DNA of 28,839 nt, from the NCBI GenBank assembly GCA_030425745.1, contig JAUHZW010000003.1, positions 1-28,839 on the forward strand. The letters run 5' to 3'. The translations under genes and the position numbers were made by a program. Positions 7,135 to 15,816 of this stretch are shown piece after piece (positions within the stretch are counted from its first letter, which is position 1; every line of letters begins with the position of its first letter). This DNA is from Actinomycetes bacterium. GTDB lineage: Bacteria > Actinomycetota > Actinomycetes > S36-B12. The notes under the pieces are model-generated. The model saw only the letters and a program-made list of their open reading frames with translations. It was not told the origin of the DNA and did no database searches.

Positions 7135-8018
7135 GCGGGTTCCTTCGGCAGCACCATCGTGCCGACACCGGTGTCGGTGAAGACCTCCAGCAGAAGGCTG
7201 TGCTGAACCCGCCCGTCGATGACCGTGGCGCGAGGAACCCCGCCCTCGACGGCGCGGGCGCATGCCTCCATCTTCGGCACCATGCCGCTCTCGAGCGTAG
7301 GCAGCATCTCGCGCAGTCGGGTCAGGCCGATGGCCCGGATCAGGGACTCCTTGTCCGGCCAGTTCGCGTACAGACCCTCGACGTCGGTGAGGACGATCAG
7401 CTTCTTGGCGTCGAGTGCGACAGCCAGGGCCGCTGCCGCGGTGTCGGCGTTGACGTTGTACGAGGTGCCGTCCTCACCGCGCGCCACCGTCGACACCACC
7501 GGGATGAGCCCGTCAGCCAGCAGTTGCTGCACGAAGTCCGGGCGGACGTTCACGACGTCACCCACCTGACCGATGTCGACTGTCTCCCCGTCGACGAGGG
7601 CCCCTCGGCGTTCGGCGGTGAAGAGGTGGGCATCCTCCCCCGAGAGCCCCACCGCATACGGGCCGTGCTCGTTGATCAGGCCGACCAGCTCGCGCTGGAC
7701 CTGACCCACGAGGACCATGCCGACGACATCCATCACCTCCGGTGTGGTGACCCGAAGACCGCCCTTGAACTCAGACTCCACGCCCAGCTGCGTGAGCATG
7801 GCACTGATCTGCGGGCCACCTCCGTGCACCACGACGGGACGCAGGCCGGCCAGCCGCAAGAACAGCACATCCTCCGCGAACCCGGCCTTGAGGGAGTCGT
7901 CGGTCATGGCATTGCCGCCGTACTTCACCACGACGGTCGCGCCATGCCAGCGCTCCAGCCACGGTAGGGCCTCAGCGAGGATGGCGGCCTTCGCGGCGGC
8001 GTCGTTCGTGTCGGTCAT
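7131..8018 (-). CDS. argB: Acetylglutamate kinase
   Basis: ArgB phosphorylates N-acetylglutamate with ATP, usually the arginine-feedback step of the pathway. The product has 295 aa. The amino-acid kinase fold is clear from VVKYGGNAM near residue 31, PVVVHGGGPQI near 63, and GLSGEDAHL. The C-terminal segment has VLTDVEGLY and the ESGMVPKMEAC region. The ATG at 8018 follows a weak GGGA-type site. Unlike the other genes of the operon it does not overlap its upstream neighbour: 36 nt separate it from argJ, and most of this spacer is a 13-bp tandem duplication. The ribosome site of argB lies at the downstream edge of that repeat. Confidence 0.97.
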   Translation of the reverse strand: MTDTNDAAAKAAILAEALPWLERWHGATVVVKYGGNAMTDDSLKAGFAEDVLFLRLAGLRPVVVHGGGPQISAMLTQLGVESEFKGGLRVTTPEVMDVVGMVLVGQVQRELVGLINEHGPYAVGLSGEDAHLFTAERRGALVDGETVDIGQVGDVVNVRPDFVQQLLADGLIPVVSTVARGEDGTSYNVNADTAAAALAVALDAKKLIVLTDVEGLYANWPDKESLIRAIGLTRLREMLPTLESGMVPKMEACARAVEGGVPRATVIDGRVQHSLLLEVFTDTGVGTMVLPKEPA

Positions 8019-8027
8019 GGTCGTCCC

Positions 8028-8057
8028 GTCAGATGGATGCGTCAGATGGATGCGTCA
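8028..8057 (-). repeat. 13-bp tandem duplication beginning at the argJ stop
   Basis: GTCAGATGGATGC occurs at 8028-8040 and again at 8041-8053, followed by GTCA at 8054-8057. On the minus strand this reads TGACGCATCCATC twice and then TGACG, beginning exactly with the TGA of argJ at 8057-8055. Further TGA triplets follow at 8044-8042 and 8031-8029, so the three stops occupy all three frames before the argB start at 8018. Confidence 0.95.
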
Positions 8058-9221
8058 CGTCGAGTAGGCAGAGTTCTCGTGGACATAGTCCGCGGTGAGG
8101 TCATTGGTGAGCACCGTCGCCGAGGATGACCCCGCGCCGAGGTCGACGACTATCCGCACCAGCCGCCCGGCCATGTCGACGAGATCGCGGGAGTCGCCGA
8201 CGCCTCCGGAACGGCAGACCCAGACATCGTTGATCGCGACATCGACACGATCCGGCTCGAACGCCGCGGGCACGGTGCCGACGGCCGACAGGATGCGTCC
8301 CCAGTTCGGATCCTCCCCGTGGATGGCGCACTTGAGCAGGTTGCTCCGCGATACTGCTCGAGCCGCCATCAGCGCATCGGCTTCCGTCGCAGCGTTTTGA
8401 ACGGAGATCTCGATGTCCTTGGAGGCGCCCTCGGCGTCGGTGATCAGCTGACGCGCGAGGTCGGCGCACACCTCCGTCAATGCGTCGGTGAAGGAGGCCG
8501 GGTCGGGCGCGACTCCCGATGCACCGCTGGCCAGGAGCAGCACGGTGTCATTGGTGCTCATGCATCCGTCGGAGTCGATCCGGTCGAAGGTGAGCGAGGT
8601 CGCGACGCGCAGCGCTGACTCGGCGAGTTCGGCGTCGATGACGGCATCGGTCGTGACGACCACGAGCATCGTCGCCAGCGCCGGAGCCAGCATGCCGGCA
8701 CCCTTGGCCATGCCGCCGACCGCGTATCCGCCGGTTCTGACGGTCGCCGTCTTGGGGACGGTGTCGGTGGTCATGATCGACACGGCCGCATCGGGACCGC
8801 CGTCTGCCGACAGGGCAGCGATGGCTGCGTCGACTCCTGCGAGCAGCTTGTCCATCGGCAGCCGCTCACCGATCAGGCCGGTCGAGCAGACCGCGACATC
8901 ACCCGGACCCACCTCGACTCCGGCTCCAGTCAGTGCCGCGGCCACATGCTCGGCCGTGTGGTGTGTGTCGGCGAAACCCTCGGGCCCGGTGCAGGCGTTG
9001 GCACCTCCGGAGTTGAGGATGACGGCGCGGACCTCATGGTCGGCGACGACCTGGCGAGACCACAGCACCGGGGCTGCAGCGAACCGGTTCTCCGTGAACA
9101 CACCGGCCGCCACGGACAGTGGGCCGTCATTCAGCACGAGGGCGACATCGGGCTTGCCCGATGCCTTGATGCCGGCGGTGACCCCGGATGCCCGGAAGCC
9201 AGCGGGAGAGGTCACGCTCAC
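8055..9221 (-). CDS. argJ: Bifunctional glutamate N-acetyltransferase / ornithine acetyltransferase
   Basis: ArgJ moves the acetyl group from N-acetylornithine to glutamate, which closes the acetyl cycle and releases ornithine; some members also accept acetyl-CoA. The 388-aa product has the family's self-cleavage region GAGMLAPALATMLVVVTTDA; the Ala-Thr bond in it is the expected cleavage site, giving alpha and beta chains with Thr as nucleophile. SRSNLLKCAIHGEDPNWGRI near the C-terminal third is also typical. The GTG at 9221 overlaps the argC stop as GTGA and has ACGGAG seven bases upstream. The open frame continues far upstream inside argC, but that extension has no family resemblance. The stop codon opens a tandem duplication. 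Confidence 0.96.
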   Translation of the reverse strand: MSVTSPAGFRASGVTAGIKASGKPDVALVLNDGPLSVAAGVFTENRFAAAPVLWSRQVVADHEVRAVILNSGGANACTGPEGFADTHHTAEHVAAALTGAGVEVGPGDVAVCSTGLIGERLPMDKLLAGVDAAIAALSADGGPDAAVSIMTTDTVPKTATVRTGGYAVGGMAKGAGMLAPALATMLVVVTTDAVIDAELAESALRVATSLTFDRIDSDGCMSTNDTVLLLASGASGVAPDPASFTDALTEVCADLARQLITDAEGASKDIEISVQNAATEADALMAARAVSRSNLLKCAIHGEDPNWGRILSAVGTVPAAFEPDRVDVAINDVWVCRSGGVGDSRDLVDMAGRLVRIVVDLGAGSSSATVLTNDLTADYVHENSAYST

Positions 9222-10246
9222 GGGGCGACTCCGTTCATCGACAGGCCGGCATCCTCGGGGAGACCGAGGACGAGGTTGGCATTCTGGAGGGCTTGACCCG
9301 CGGCGCCCTTGCCGAGGTTGTCGATGGCACTGACGACGATGACGCGTCCGGCATGCTCGTCGACCGCGCACTGCAGGTGGACCGCGTTGGAGCCGCTGAC
9401 CGACGACGTCTGCGGCCACTGTCCCTCGGGGAGGACCTGGACGAAGGGCTCGTCGGAGTACGCGGCCTCGAGGGCCTCCCGGACGGCCGTGGCCGTGGTG
9501 CCGGGCGTCGCCCGTGCGGTGCAGGTCGCCAGGATCCCTCGCGGCATGGGTGCGAGGACAGGTGTGAACGACAGGGAGACTGCCGAGCCGGCGCTGCCGG
9601 AGAGGGTCTGCTCCATCTCGGGGGTGTGCTGGTGACCGCCGCCCACCTTGTAGGCGCTCATCGAGCCCATGACCTGAGTCGCGAGCAGAGCGTCGGTGGG
9701 CTTGCGTCCCGCGCCCGAGGTCCCGCTGGCCGCGACGATGACGATGTCCTCGAGCTCGACGAGGCCCCTGGCCACCACCGGTGACAGGGCCACGGCGACG
9801 GACGTGGGGTAGCAGCCGGGATTCGCGATGCGGCGGGACTCGGCGATCAGCCCACGCTGGCCGGGGAGCTCCGGCAGGCCGTAGGTCCACGTCCCGGCAT
9901 GGACTCCCCCGTAGTAGCGCACCCAGGCGTCGGCATCGGCCAGCCGGAAGTCGGCTCCGAGGTCGATGATCGGCAGGTCCTCAGGCAACTGGGCAGCCAG
10001 CGCCGCGGACTCCCCGTGCGGCAGGGCGAGAAAGCACACGTCGGCCGCGGAGAGGGCCTCAGGGGACGTCTCCATGAGCATGCGGTTGGCGTACTGGCTC
10101 AGGTTCGGGTGCACCGACCCCACCGGCTGCCCGGCCTTGCCACCGGCGGCCAGCGGACCCACCTCGATGAGGGGGTGGGTCGAGAGGAGTCTGAGGAGTT
10201 CGCCTCCGGCATAGCCGGAGGCACCCGCGACAGCAGCAGTGATCAT
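9218..10246 (-). CDS. argC: N-acetyl-gamma-glutamyl-phosphate reductase
   Basis: ArgC reduces N-acetylglutamyl phosphate to the semialdehyde with NADPH. The 342-aa protein begins with the Rossmann segment AVAGASGYAGGELLR. It contains the active-site cysteine in NPGCYPTS near residue 145, and the C-terminal GKGAAGQALQNANLV segment. The ATG at 10246 is chosen; an ATG at 10273 in the same frame would run through the operator-like repeats. No good Shine-Dalgarno sequence lies before 10246, but TACGAT ends exactly 6 nt before it, so a leaderless transcript is likely. This is the first gene of the arg operon, 55 nt after the pheT stop. Confidence 0.96.
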   Translation of the reverse strand: MITAAVAGASGYAGGELLRLLSTHPLIEVGPLAAGGKAGQPVGSVHPNLSQYANRMLMETSPEALSAADVCFLALPHGESAALAAQLPEDLPIIDLGADFRLADADAWVRYYGGVHAGTWTYGLPELPGQRGLIAESRRIANPGCYPTSVAVALSPVVARGLVELEDIVIVAASGTSGAGRKPTDALLATQVMGSMSAYKVGGGHQHTPEMEQTLSGSAGSAVSLSFTPVLAPMPRGILATCTARATPGTTATAVREALEAAYSDEPFVQVLPEGQWPQTSSVSGSNAVHLQCAVDEHAGRVIVVSAIDNLGKGAAGQALQNANLVLGLPEDAGLSMNGVAP

Positions 10247-10252
10247 CCCGCC

Positions 10253-10282
10253 ATCGTATACGCATACACGCATACGATCACG
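10253..10282 (-). promoter_or_regulatory. Probable arg operon promoter with ArgR operator
   Basis: The 55-bp gap between pheT and argC holds two adjacent copies of ACGCATAC (plus strand 10260-10267 and 10268-10275) and the palindrome CGTATACG (10255-10262), which overlaps the first copy. Known ArgR boxes in actinobacteria are AT-rich imperfect palindromes with TGCAT-like half-sites, and these repeats resemble a GC-shifted version. They overlap a likely -10 box, TACGAT (10258 to 10253), ideal for repression. The -35 is not clear. Identification as an ArgR site is inferred from position and repeat structure. Confidence 0.6.
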
Positions 10283-10301
10283 TCACCCGTGCCGGCGCGG
10301 C

Positions 10302-12785
10302 TCACTGACGCAGGACAGCGCCGCAGACATCCGCTGCGGCGGCCACGGCACCCTCACGGGCGGCTGCCGTCTCCTCGGCGGAGAGCGTTCGGTCGGGCGC
10401 CCGGAAACGCAGCGCGAAGGTGAGCGACTTCTTGCCCTCGGGCACCTGCGGGCCCTCGTAGACGTCGAAGAGGCGCACGGATTCCAGAAGTCCTCCCGCG
10501 CCGTCGGCGATGGCCGCTCGGACCGACTCAGCAGACACGTCGTGGTCGACGACGACCGCCAGATCCTCCTTCGCCAGCGGCTGTGTGCCGACCACGGGGG
10601 CTGGACGGATCTCACCGGCTGCCCGGGTCAGCGCATCGACGTCGACCTCGAACCCGGCCGACCGCGGGGGCAGGCCCACGGCCTCGATGACCCGGGGATG
10701 CAGTTCACCGGCCACCCCGATGGAGTCCCCATCGAGCACGATTCGGGCACAACGGCCCGGGTGGAAGACCGGGTCGGAGCCCTGCTCGACCGTCACCTCG
10801 ACGCCCACCACCTCGGCGATCACGCGGACTGCCTCGATCGCGTCGGCCCAGCCGGCCGGGCGGGCACTCCCCCACCAGCCCTCGGGCTCACGAGCCCCGC
10901 TCAGGACAGCGGCGATGTGGTGGGGCTGATGCGGCAGCAGTTCGTTGAGCCGGGCCCACTCGTCGTCGTGCGGCCGGGACTGCACGCCCGGACGTTCGCC
11001 TCCCTCGCCGCGGACATCACCCTGGAAGACACGGCCGATCTCGAACAGCGCAAGGTCCCCATGACCGCGACTCACATTGCGTCGGGCAGCGCTGACGAGC
11101 CCCGCCAGCAGCGTGGCGCGCAGCCGCGGCTGCTCCTCCGAGAGCGGGTTGGCAAGCCGTGCGGACACTCGCCGAGGGTCGTCGGCGGGAAGCAGCAGGA
11201 CGTCGAGTTCCGCATCGCCGACGAACGGATAGGAGAGAACCTCGACGAAGCCACGCGCTGCCAGGGCCATGCCGAGGCGGCGTCGGATGCGCTGAGCCGC
11301 CGTGAGGCCCCGGCCCAGCGGAGCCGTCGGCAGAGTCGACGGCAGCTCGTCGTAGCCGATCAGACGGAGGACCTCCTCGACGAGGTCGGCGGGGTCGGTG
11401 AGGTCCGGTCGCCACGACGGCGGGGTGACGGCCAGAACGTCGGCAGTCTCGTCCTCGAAGCTGCAGCCGACCACCTGGAGGATGCGCACGACCATGATCC
11501 CGGGGATGTCCATGCCGGCCACCTCTTCGGGCATGGATGCCGGCAGGTGGATCACCACGGGCTCATGCGGCGCCTCGACGGCTGCCATCCCGACGTACTC
11601 GCCGCCACCGAACTCCAGGAGCAGCGCCGCCGCGCGCGCCGAGGCATACGGCGCTAGGTTCAGGTCCACACCCCGTTCGTTGCGGCGGCCGGCCTCGCTG
11701 GACACCTTGTGTCGCCGACCGGCGCGCGCGATCACCTCAGGGATGAAGTGCGCCGCCTCCAGAGCGATGTCGGTGGTCGCATCGTCGATCTCCGAGTGCA
11801 GACCGCCGATGACGCCGGCCAGCCCGATGACACCGGAGTCGTCGCGGATGACGAGGTCATCGCTGCGCAGTGTGCGCTTCACGTGATCGAGGGACTCGAA
11901 GGGCTCACCGTCACCGGCCCACGCCGCGCGGACGACACCTTTCAGTTTGCCCTTGTCGTAGGCGTGCAGCGGCTGGCCGAGCTCGAGCATCACATAGTTG
12001 GTGACGTCGACGGCGAGCGAGACGGGCCGCATGCCGCAGGCGACCAGACGGCGCTGCATCCACAACGGCGACTGTGCGGTGGGATCGAAGCCGACGATCG
12101 TGCGCATGGTGATCAGGTCGCAGCCATCCGGTGCCTCGGTGGCGCAGTCCTGAAGCGAATGACCTGAGGCAGGAGCAGGGAGATCTGCAAGCTCGACGCC
12201 GGGGTCGACGAACGCCGCCCCGTACGCGGTGGCCACTTCGCGCGCGATGCCCCGGATCGACAGTGCATAGCCGCGGTCCGGCGTGACCGCGATGTCGAGG
12301 ATCTCCTCCCCGATGCCGATGATCGGCTTGGCATCAGTGCCCGGCTCCGCTGTGCCGGGTGGGAGCACCATGATGCCGTCGTGATCGTCACCGAGACCGA
12401 GTTCACGCTCGGAGCAGATCATGCCGTTGGACGTCTTGCCGTATGTCTCGCGTGCACTGATCCGGAAACCGCCCGGCAGCTCCGTGCCCGGTGTCGCCAC
12501 GACGACGAGGTCGCCCTCGGCGAAGTTGCGAGCGCCGCAGATGATGCCGTTGACGGCGTCGGGCCCGATCTGCACCTGGCACCATCGGATCGGCTTCTTG
12601 AACTCCGTCAGCTCCTCGATGTGATCGACCCGGCCCACCACGAGCGGGCCGATGACTCCCTCACCGATGGTCTCGACCGTCTCGACCTCCAGCCCGGCAC
12701 GGATGAGGAGCGCTGCGACGTCGCGCCCGGTCTGATCCGCGGGGATCTCAACGAGTTCACGCAACCACGAGAGCGGGGCGCGCAT
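10302..12785 (-). CDS. pheT: Phenylalanyl-tRNA synthetase, beta subunit
   Basis: PheT is the large subunit of the (alpha-beta)2 enzyme that charges tRNA-Phe. At 827 aa it is full length. An N-terminal RNA-binding OB fold occupies roughly residues 40-150 (VVGRVDHIEEL and ICGARNF). The B3/B4 editing region follows, with HAYDKGKLKG and EAAHFIPEVIARAGRRHKVS. Next come the B5 DNA-binding-like part and the class II-like core. The FDX-ACB anticodon-binding domain ends the protein (from about residue 735, with SLTFALRFRAPDRTL near its end). The ATG overlaps the pheS stop by one base (TGATG), so the subunits are translationally coupled. Confidence 0.97.
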   Translation of the reverse strand: MRAPLSWLRELVEIPADQTGRDVAALLIRAGLEVETVETIGEGVIGPLVVGRVDHIEELTEFKKPIRWCQVQIGPDAVNGIICGARNFAEGDLVVVATPGTELPGGFRISARETYGKTSNGMICSERELGLGDDHDGIMVLPPGTAEPGTDAKPIIGIGEEILDIAVTPDRGYALSIRGIAREVATAYGAAFVDPGVELADLPAPASGHSLQDCATEAPDGCDLITMRTIVGFDPTAQSPLWMQRRLVACGMRPVSLAVDVTNYVMLELGQPLHAYDKGKLKGVVRAAWAGDGEPFESLDHVKRTLRSDDLVIRDDSGVIGLAGVIGGLHSEIDDATTDIALEAAHFIPEVIARAGRRHKVSSEAGRRNERGVDLNLAPYASARAAALLLEFGGGEYVGMAAVEAPHEPVVIHLPASMPEEVAGMDIPGIMVVRILQVVGCSFEDETADVLAVTPPSWRPDLTDPADLVEEVLRLIGYDELPSTLPTAPLGRGLTAAQRIRRRLGMALAARGFVEVLSYPFVGDAELDVLLLPADDPRRVSARLANPLSEEQPRLRATLLAGLVSAARRNVSRGHGDLALFEIGRVFQGDVRGEGGERPGVQSRPHDDEWARLNELLPHQPHHIAAVLSGAREPEGWWGSARPAGWADAIEAVRVIAEVVGVEVTVEQGSDPVFHPGRCARIVLDGDSIGVAGELHPRVIEAVGLPPRSAGFEVDVDALTRAAGEIRPAPVVGTQPLAKEDLAVVVDHDVSAESVRAAIADGAGGLLESVRLFDVYEGPQVPEGKKSLTFALRFRAPDRTLSAEETAAAREGAVAAAADVCGAVLRQ

Positions 12786-13894
12786 CAGGCCTCCAGTCCG
12801 AACGCCAGGGAGAAGCGCACGTCGCCCTCCACCATGTCGCGCATGTCACTGACGCCGTTGCGGAACATCAGGGTGCGCTCGACTCCCATGCCGAAGGCGA
12901 AGCCCCGGTAGACGGACGGGTCGATGCCCACCGCCTGCAGGACTCGCGGGTTGACCATGCCGCAGCCACCCCATTCGATCCAGCCCTCGCTGCCGCAGGT
13001 GCGACAGGGGTTGTCGGGATCACCCACCGACTCGCCCCGGCACACGAAGCACTGCAGGTCGACCTCGGCGCTGGGCTCGGTGAACGGGAAGTACGAGGGA
13101 CGCATGCGGGTGTGGATGCCCTCGCCGAACATCGCCTCGGCGAAGTGGTCGATCGTGCCGCGAAGATCACCCATCGTGATGCCCTTGTCGACCGCCAGTG
13201 CCTCCACCTGGTGGAAGACCGGCGTATGAGTCGCGTCGAGTTCATCGGTCCGGTACACGCGCCCGGGGGCGATCACGTAGATGGGAAGCTCACGATCCAG
13301 CATCGTGCGGATCTGGATCGGCGACGTGTGCGTGCGCAGGACCACTCCGCTCTCCGGCGACGACACGAAGAAGGTGTCCTGCATGGTGCGCGCAGGGTGG
13401 TCCGGCGGGATGTTGAGCGCGTCGAAGTTGACCCACTCCGCCTCGACCTCCGGACCCTCGACGACGTCGTACCCCATGGAGACGAAGACATCGGCGACGC
13501 GCTCCATGAGCGTGGTCAGCGGGTGGCGACCACCCAGCGGAGCACGGTCGACCGGCACGGTGACGTCGACCGTCTCCTCGATCAGAACGCGTGCGTCCCG
13601 CTCCTCCTCCAGGGCGACCTGCCGGGCTTCCAGGGCCTGCTTGACGGCGCCACGCGCCTGGCCCACCCGCTTGCCCGCCTCGGCCTTGGCCGCCGGCGGG
13701 AGCGCACCGATCTCGCGGTTGGCCAGCGCCAGGGGCGACCGGTCACCGGCATGGGCCAGCCGAACGTCCTTGAGTTCGTCGAGGTCAGCCGCCACCGCGA
13801 TGGCAGCCAGCGCTGACTGCACCATGTCATCGATGGCCGCGGCATCGAGGCTGGCGACCTGCTTGGGATCAAAGGACGTGTTCGGGCCTGACAC
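12785..13894 (-). CDS. pheS: Phenylalanyl-tRNA synthetase, alpha subunit
   Basis: PheS is the catalytic class II subunit and activates phenylalanine. The 369-aa protein has an N-terminal coiled-coil arm that contacts tRNA (residues 1-110, rich in Ala, Glu and Arg). Motif 2-type sequences around VYRTDELDATHTPVFHQVE follow, and motif 3 is GFAFGMGVERTLM near the end. A cysteine cluster (CFVC, then CRTC, then GCGMVNP) lies between them, as in many bacterial PheS proteins. The GTG at 13894 has AGGAAGG seven bases upstream, a strong site. The gene follows cysNC after 47 nt that contain a 14-bp palindrome. Confidence 0.97.
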   Translation of the reverse strand: MSGPNTSFDPKQVASLDAAAIDDMVQSALAAIAVAADLDELKDVRLAHAGDRSPLALANREIGALPPAAKAEAGKRVGQARGAVKQALEARQVALEEERDARVLIEETVDVTVPVDRAPLGGRHPLTTLMERVADVFVSMGYDVVEGPEVEAEWVNFDALNIPPDHPARTMQDTFFVSSPESGVVLRTHTSPIQIRTMLDRELPIYVIAPGRVYRTDELDATHTPVFHQVEALAVDKGITMGDLRGTIDHFAEAMFGEGIHTRMRPSYFPFTEPSAEVDLQCFVCRGESVGDPDNPCRTCGSEGWIEWGGCGMVNPRVLQAVGIDPSVYRGFAFGMGVERTLMFRNGVSDMRDMVEGDVRFSLAFGLEA

Positions 13895-13914
13895 GGGAGA
13901 ACCTTCCTGATGGG

Positions 13915-13928
13915 TGGGCCGCGGCCCA
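13915..13928. repeat. 14-bp perfect palindrome before pheS
   Basis: TGGGCCGCGGCCCA is a perfect palindrome between the cysNC stop and the pheS ribosome-binding site. As RNA it could form only a short stem with a tight loop, so a protein-binding site is as plausible as a hairpin. No T-tract follows on either side. Confidence 0.6.
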
Positions 13929-13941
13929 GTCGTGACGCTGA

Positions 13942-15816
13942 CTACTCGCCGAGGATCGCACGCACGAGTTCGTCGACGGACCTCTCGAGATCGCCCGTGC
14001 CATGGAGGACGACATCCGGAGAGGTCGGCGGCTCGTACTCCTGCCCGACACCCGTCAGGTTCGGCAGGTCGCCACTGGCGGCCTTGGCGTACAGGCCCTT
14101 GGTGTCGCGCTCGGTCACGACCTCGAGCGGAGTATCGACGTACACCTCGAGGAACTGGTCCGGAGCGAACAGGTCGCGAGCGGCTCGACGGTCGGCGACG
14201 AACGGCGACACCAGCGCCACGAAGACGACCAGCCCCGCATCGACCATGAGCCTGCTGACCTCGGCGACGCGTCGCACGTTCTCTGCACGATCCTCGGGGG
14301 TGAATCCGAGGTCCTTGTTGAGCCCGTGCCGCACGTTGTCACCGTCGAGCACGTAGGTGTGGACACCCAGCGCATGGAGCCTGCGCACCGCAGCATCAGC
14401 GATGGTCGACTTGCCGGCTCCGGACAGGCCGGTCAGCCAGACGACCTTCGCGTCGTGCCCCATGAGCAGCCGGCGAGCCTCCTCGTCGACGTCGTAGTCG
14501 TGGCGAACCACATTCGTCGAGCGCCGCATGGCATGCCGCACCATGCCGGCGGCCACCGTGTCCGCGGTGACACGATCGACGAGGAGGAAGCCGCCCGTGT
14601 CACGGCACAGGGAGTAGGCATCCATGGGAATCGGCTTGTCCGTGGCGATCTCGACACGGCCGATGTCGTTCATCGACAGCAGCCGGGCGGCATGCTCATG
14701 CCCGGTGACGACATCGAGCCGATGGCGCACGTTGGTGACGGTGGCCGGGACGGAACGGGATCCCGAGACGAGCAGGTACGAACGGCCATGAGCGAGGGGC
14801 TCCTCCCCCAGCCAGACCATGTCGCACGCGAAGCGGTCGGAGGGCTGCGGAGCATCGGCACCCGCTGCGGCGATGATGTCGCCGCGGGTGACGTCGACCT
14901 CATGGTCGAGGGTGATGGTCACGGCCGCGCCGTCATCTGCAGAGTCGAGGTCGGCGATGTGCCCATCGACATGGAGGTCGTAGGTCACGATCCGGTCGAC
15001 CTTGGCGGTGCGCCCGGAGTCGGCGATGACGATGTCATCGCCCCTCGCGACCGAACCGGAGACCACGGTGCCCGCGTAGCCGCGGAAGTTGCCCTCGGCA
15101 CGGACGATGAACTGGACCGGGAAGCGGAAGGGCTGCTCCTCCTCGGCCACGATCGGCTCCCAGGTCTCGAGCGCCTCCTGCAGCGTCGGACCGGTGTACC
15201 AGGGCATGTTCTCGCTCGCCACGGTGATGTTGTCGCCCACGAAGGCACTCACCGGGATCGCGATGACCTCGGGAACATCGAGGCGAGCAGCCGTCGTGCG
15301 GACCGTGCCGACGATCTCCTCGAACGTCGCATGCTCGTAACCGACGAGATCCATCTTGTTGACCGCGACGATGATCGTCTTCACGCCCATCAACGCGCTG
15401 ATCGTCAGGTGGCGATGCGTCTGCGGACGCACACCGCGGGCGGCGTCGACCATGAGGATCGACACATCACCGTTCGAGGCGGCGACGGCCATGTTGCGCG
15501 TGTACTGCTCGTGGCCCGGCGAATCGGCCACGAGCACGCGGCGACCGTTGGGGAGGTTCATATGCCGGTAGGCGACATCGATGGTGATGCCCTGCTCGCG
15601 CTCGGCCTCGAGACCGTCGGTGAGCAGCGAGTAGTCGATCTCACCGACCGGGATCGTCGAGCCGCCACGTCGGGTGCGTCGCGCGTACTCGAGCGTGTCG
15701 AGCGGGACGGATCCGGTCTCCGACAGCAGTCGCCCGATGAGTGTGGACTTGCCGTCGTCGACGGACCCGCAGGTCACCAGGTGAAGGACGGGGGTGAGTG
15801 CACTGTTGCTGGCCAC
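13942..15816 (-). CDS. cysNC: Bifunctional sulfate adenylyltransferase subunit 1 / adenylylsulfate kinase
   Basis: The fused enzyme makes APS from sulfate and ATP together with CysD, driven by GTP hydrolysis, and then phosphorylates APS to PAPS. The 624-aa product has an N-terminal EF-Tu-like GTPase: P-loop GSVDDGKST near residues 17-25, DSPGHEQYTRN, and NKMD. Two beta-barrel domains follow. The APS kinase domain starts near 455, with P-loop GLSGAGKST near 463-471, then LDGDNVRHGLNKDLGF and ENVRRVAEV. The fusion is typical of actinobacteria. The GTG start overlaps the cysD TAG stop by one base (TAGTG), with AAGGAGG about 10 nt upstream. Confidence 0.96.
   Translation of the reverse strand: MASNSALTPVLHLVTCGSVDDGKSTLIGRLLSETGSVPLDTLEYARRTRRGGSTIPVGEIDYSLLTDGLEAEREQGITIDVAYRHMNLPNGRRVLVADSPGHEQYTRNMAVAASNGDVSILMVDAARGVRPQTHRHLTISALMGVKTIIVAVNKMDLVGYEHATFEEIVGTVRTTAARLDVPEVIAIPVSAFVGDNITVASENMPWYTGPTLQEALETWEPIVAEEEQPFRFPVQFIVRAEGNFRGYAGTVVSGSVARGDDIVIADSGRTAKVDRIVTYDLHVDGHIADLDSADDGAAVTITLDHEVDVTRGDIIAAAGADAPQPSDRFACDMVWLGEEPLAHGRSYLLVSGSRSVPATVTNVRHRLDVVTGHEHAARLLSMNDIGRVEIATDKPIPMDAYSLCRDTGGFLLVDRVTADTVAAGMVRHAMRRSTNVVRHDYDVDEEARRLLMGHDAKVVWLTGLSGAGKSTIADAAVRRLHALGVHTYVLDGDNVRHGLNKDLGFTPEDRAENVRRVAEVSRLMVDAGLVVFVALVSPFVADRRAARDLFAPDQFLEVYVDTPLEVVTERDTKGLYAKAASGDLPNLTGVGQEYEPPTSPDVVLHGTGDLERSVDELVRAILGE

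Noticed and set aside
9222..9890. Upstream extension of the argJ frame
   Set aside because: It lies entirely within argC in another frame, and the ArgJ family match begins at 9221.
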